A stretch of 64,000 nt of DNA from Candidatus Synoicihabitans palmerolidicus (GTDB lineage: Bacteria > Verrucomicrobiota > Verrucomicrobiia > Opitutales > Opitutaceae): NCBI GenBank assembly GCA_020809425.1, contig JAGGDC010000001.1, forward strand, positions 1,364,001 to 1,428,000. The letters run 5' to 3'. Positions 61,622 to 64,000 of this stretch are shown here, piece after piece. The notes beneath the pieces were generated by a model. That model was not told where the DNA came from and searched no databases. It saw only the letters and a list, made by a program, of their open reading frames with translations. Position numbers and translations under genes: made by a program. Position 1 is the stretch's first letter; each line of letters opens with the position of its first letter.

Positions 61622-61728
61622 CCCCTCAAGTTGAACAACCGCTTCCCGCAAGCCAGGTGTAGCGATTTCCCGATTCGCGGTATTCTTTTGCGCAGGGAAC
61701 CCGCCCGGCTCTCCTATTCGCGAAGACG

Positions 61729-62157
61729 CTACAAATCCCCCTGTACTGTGATGACCAATCGACGCCGATGTGGACTCCGCCGATGCTCCCATAAAAAGAT
61801 ACTCTGCCACGTGCCCAGCAGCATCCGGCCGCCTCCCACCGGCACTACTTCCGTCGTCCGAGTGAGAGCCATCTTGATGTGACTTGGCATATCATCAGGC
61901 CCTTCGTGCGTATGCACAAAATCCGAATTATTCTCGGGTACCAAACGATCTAACCATCGTTCCAAATCCAACCGCGCCGAGGGATCAGCATTTTCCATGA
62001 TCACCAAACTACAACTGGTATGCTGGCAAAATACACTCACCAGACCGGTTTCGATTCCACTGCGCCGCACCACCGCCGCGACTTCGTCCGTGATCTCGAA
62101 TGTTCCTGCCTTTCTGGTAGGCCAGCTGATGGTCTCCTGTAACGTACTGCTCATCAC
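61729..62157 (-). CDS. yjbQ: YjbQ-family protein (secondary thiamine-phosphate synthase enzyme)
   Basis: This 142-residue protein of the UPF0047/YjbQ family shows the conserved metal-site phrases FCQHTSCSLVIMENADP, HTHEGPDDMPSHIKMAL and LLGTWQSIFLWEHRRSPHRR. Family members show weak thiamine-phosphate synthase activity; the physiological role is not settled. Start ATG 62157 or the next codon. Intact. It lies between a broken marC and a broken anti-sigma gene. Confidence 0.9.
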   Translation of the reverse strand: MMSSTLQETISWPTRKAGTFEITDEVAAVVRRSGIETGLVSVFCQHTSCSLVIMENADPSARLDLERWLDRLVPENNSDFVHTHEGPDDMPSHIKMALTRTTEVVPVGGGRMLLGTWQSIFLWEHRRSPHRRRLVITVQGDL

Positions 62158-62275
62158 CCCAACAAGTAAACATGTTCTCCCGCCCGCAATCTCCTAGCTA
62201 GGACCCAGCCGGGATCTCATAAAATAACCCAACCGCTAAGACGGGCGGGTCGTAAAAAGAATCTGCTGAGAATCG

Positions 62276-63120
62276 TTAGAACTTCAGCGTCAGACGGTCA
62301 CCACCTGCGGTCAACCGACGTACTGATTCATAGAGCTGATCATCACTCAAACGGCTGGCAATTTGCGTGATGAATATCACGCCCATCATCAGCTGAGCCA
62401 TCCGCCGCGTAGTCTGACGCCGCTCCGTTGTAGGCGAACAAACGATCACGAGTCGTGTTCGGCGAGCTCACCTCGCTCAACGGTTCCGCCGTGGGCGCGG
62501 ACGAAGTCAATTGCAACTGCGGCTGACTGAGCAATCGAATCAGGCTCGGTTGCTCAGCTTCAATGACCGCCAAATTGGCCGCGATCGAACGAGCTGACGG
62601 GGAATCGTGCTTCAGTGCCTGCATGGGCGCAGCCGCAACTCCCGCCCAAACCACCAAAGGTGATATGCTGACCGGATCGACGAGCGTATTTTCGAGCTCT
62701 AAATTCTCCAACTGGTCCGCGGACAAGGCGGGCACTGACTCGATCGGTTCAGCTTCAACCTGGGCCACTACTTCGCTCACAAGATTCAATTCCATTGAAA
62801 CCACCCTGGATCCAGCATGAATGGCGGCCGCCGACGGCGTATATGCAAATTCCAAACCCGGTTCCCGGTATTCCCGGAACGAAAGAAAAGTAACCGCAAA
62901 AACCGCCGCTGCCCCCATGGGCATCTGGTAGCGCGATAGCCCGACCATCAAACGAGGCAGCACAAACCACCAACGCTTAGGCTCAATCGCCGCCGCACGT
63001 TGCCGGACATGGCACTCCCGCTGAAAATCATCCCAAAACTCCGGCGACGGCCGTTCGGCCCGTTTCACCGCGAAAAGGTCGTCCAAGGCAATGTTCTGGG
63101 GTTTTTTTTTCCGGCATCAT
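62276..63120 (-). pseudogene. Single-pass anti-sigma-like membrane protein, two frame lesions
   Basis: The ATG pair at 63117-63120 is followed by PEKK and an A9 tract. The body (LDDLFAVKRAERPSPEFWDD) is one base out of frame with that start. Residues further on include a membrane helix (MPMGAAAVFAVTFLSF) and a long periplasmic part. Near 62400 another shift separates the natural tail (MAQLMMGVIFITQIASRLSD, then RLTAGGDRLTLKF) ending at TAA 62276-62278. The layout (short cytosolic part, one helix, periplasmic domain, directly after an ECF sigma) is that of an anti-sigma factor; the family is not certain. Confidence 0.65.
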
Positions 63121-63159
63121 GAGCGCAAGTAGGTCTGCAGTTCGGACTGAAGAATTTAT

Positions 63160-63751
63160 TTAGCGTAGTGGAGACGAGAACGAACGGTTCCCACCGAACA
63201 GCCCACCACTTCGGCGATCTGTTCATGGTTTAATCCATCAATTTCAAACAAAGTTACCACGATGCGATGCTTGATAGTCAGTTTTGGCATCGCCTCGTTA
63301 ATTTTTCCGGAAGTTCACGGACATAGACCTCACGGTCAGCCCCATCTTTATCCGTAAGTTGGGCAAGAAGTTCCGTGGTCTTGTCGTCTTCGGTGATTTT
63401 CTCGAAACTGAAAAATGTGCGTAATTGCGACTTTCTAAGATGACTCAAGGTCGAATTTACCGCGATTCGATACAACCAGGTGAAAAATGAGGATTGTCCC
63501 TGAAAGCGGGTGATCGACTGAAATGCCTTGATGAATGAGTCCTGCGTCAGGTCCGCCGCATCTTCTCGATTTGACGTCATGTTGTAGATCAACCCGAACA
63601 CACGTTCCCGGTAACGTAGGACCAATTGATCAAATGCCGCCACTTCACCTGCTTGTACGCAGACTACGATTTCCCAGTCACTGTCAGCCTCGTGCTCCCG
63701 CTCTGCCGAGCTGACTAGCGACTTACTTAGGACTTTGGATGCGACCGACAT
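63160..63751 (-). pseudogene. ECF sigma factor, frameshift in region 4
   Basis: From ATG 63751 region 2 is complete: AGEVAAFDQLVLRYRERVFG, EDAADLTQDSFIKAFQSITR and FFTWLYRIAVNSTLSHLRKS. After ELPEKL a one-base loss near 63298 shifts the frame. Region 4 (TIKHRIVVTLFEIDGLNHEQ, IAEVVGCSVGTVRSRLHYAK) follows in another frame to TAA 63160-63162. Without region 4 it cannot bind the -35 element. It precedes the anti-sigma-like gene by 40 bp in one operon, and both partners are broken. Confidence 0.82.
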
Positions 63752-63807
63752 GAATGCTCGCTTTGATCCGATCCCGCTCTGCAAGCAATCGGAAAGATCG
63801 GCCCCAT

Positions 63808-64000
63808 CACCCCTCCGTCGGTCTCAAGGTCTCCACTTGAGCCCGCAAAACACTACTCAATGAGGTCAATCGTGGCACCGCAGGCAGCCCACTATACGGG
63901 GCCAACGCTTTTTCTCCGACGATCAACTGTTCCTCCAACGCTGCCTTCACCCGGTCAAAGATCGCACAAGCTCTCATCTGCCTTAACCGTAATTCTATGT
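63808..64000 (-). CDS. 3' end of an unidentified gene (continues beyond the window)
   Basis: A frame open from the right edge to TGA 63808-63810 gives about 63 codons: FDRVKAALEEQLIVGEKALA, PYSGLPAVPRLTSLSSVLRA and QVETLRPTEG. Regular composition suggests true coding sequence. It lies 56 bp ahead of the sigma factor on the same strand. No family recognised. Confidence 0.45.

Overview
The window looks like chromosomal DNA of a Verrucomicrobium, most likely an opitutaceaean. The basis is the high GC, the style of the housekeeping proteins, a DUF6768-type partner beside an ECF sigma factor, an acidic protein I associate with that group, and the IS630, ISAs1, IS30 and IS66 load. This placement is inference from protein style. 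No rRNA gene is present to confirm it.

The window is strongly two-faced. One set of genes is intact over long reading frames: pyrD, polX, menI/menE/menC, guaB, a purA-like gene, rpsA, accA, a YmdB-like phosphoesterase, ilvB, hemW, a fur-like regulator, nadE and yjbQ. Almost every accessory gene is broken by frameshifts, nonsense codons or IS truncation. These include a polysaccharide-export lipoprotein, a TPR protein, an FG-GAP protein, a sialate O-acetylesterase, an EF-G paralogue, an MscS channel, a sulfatase, a sugar-phosphate isomerase, gmd, queA, a glycosyltransferase, an adenylate cyclase, a hybrid-type sensor kinase, an AmpG-like transporter, HlyD and TolC efflux parts, marC and a sigma/anti-sigma pair. 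The transposases are broken as well. That is the signature of a genome in an early, IS-rich phase of reduction, as in recently host-restricted symbionts. Ascidian-associated Opitutaceae are one known precedent.

Layout. 0-6.5 kb: pyrD, an acidic hypothetical, decayed export/TPR/FG-GAP genes and an IS630. 6.7-16.2 kb: a decayed carbohydrate region (SOAE, Gfo/Idh/MocA remnant, sulfatase, isomerase, gmd) around tRNA-Glu, an EF-G2-like pseudogene and an MscS pseudogene. 16.2-26.5 kb: the intact core (polX; menaquinone genes menI, menE, menC; purine branch-point genes guaB and purA; rpsA). 26.5-30.1 kb: an ISAs1-type element whose transposase carries a DUF4338 (DruA-like) N-terminal domain, plus nested IS30 copies. 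30.2-39.7 kb: queA (dead), YceI, TPR, accA, a dead glycosyltransferase, ymdB-like, ilvB and an ECF sigma with its DUF6768 partner. 39.7-45.7 kb: a cyclase remnant, an ISNCY-like element, a fur/TPR/nadA operon with an in-frame stop in nadA, and a second truncated ISAs1. 45.7-55.6 kb: a sensor kinase and a transporter joined by an IS66 scrap, hemW, a TIG-type lipoprotein, an IS66, an ORF-less group II intron and a second IS30. 55.6-64 kb: decayed HlyD/TolC, intact nadE, marC, yjbQ and a broken sigma/anti-sigma pair.

The intact genes serve pyrimidine, purine, NAD, menaquinone, branched-chain amino acid and fatty-acid synthesis, and translation. The losses concern surface polysaccharide, carbohydrate scavenging, sensing, efflux and stress response. 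No CRISPR array, prophage, conjugative module or recognisable biosynthetic cluster was seen.
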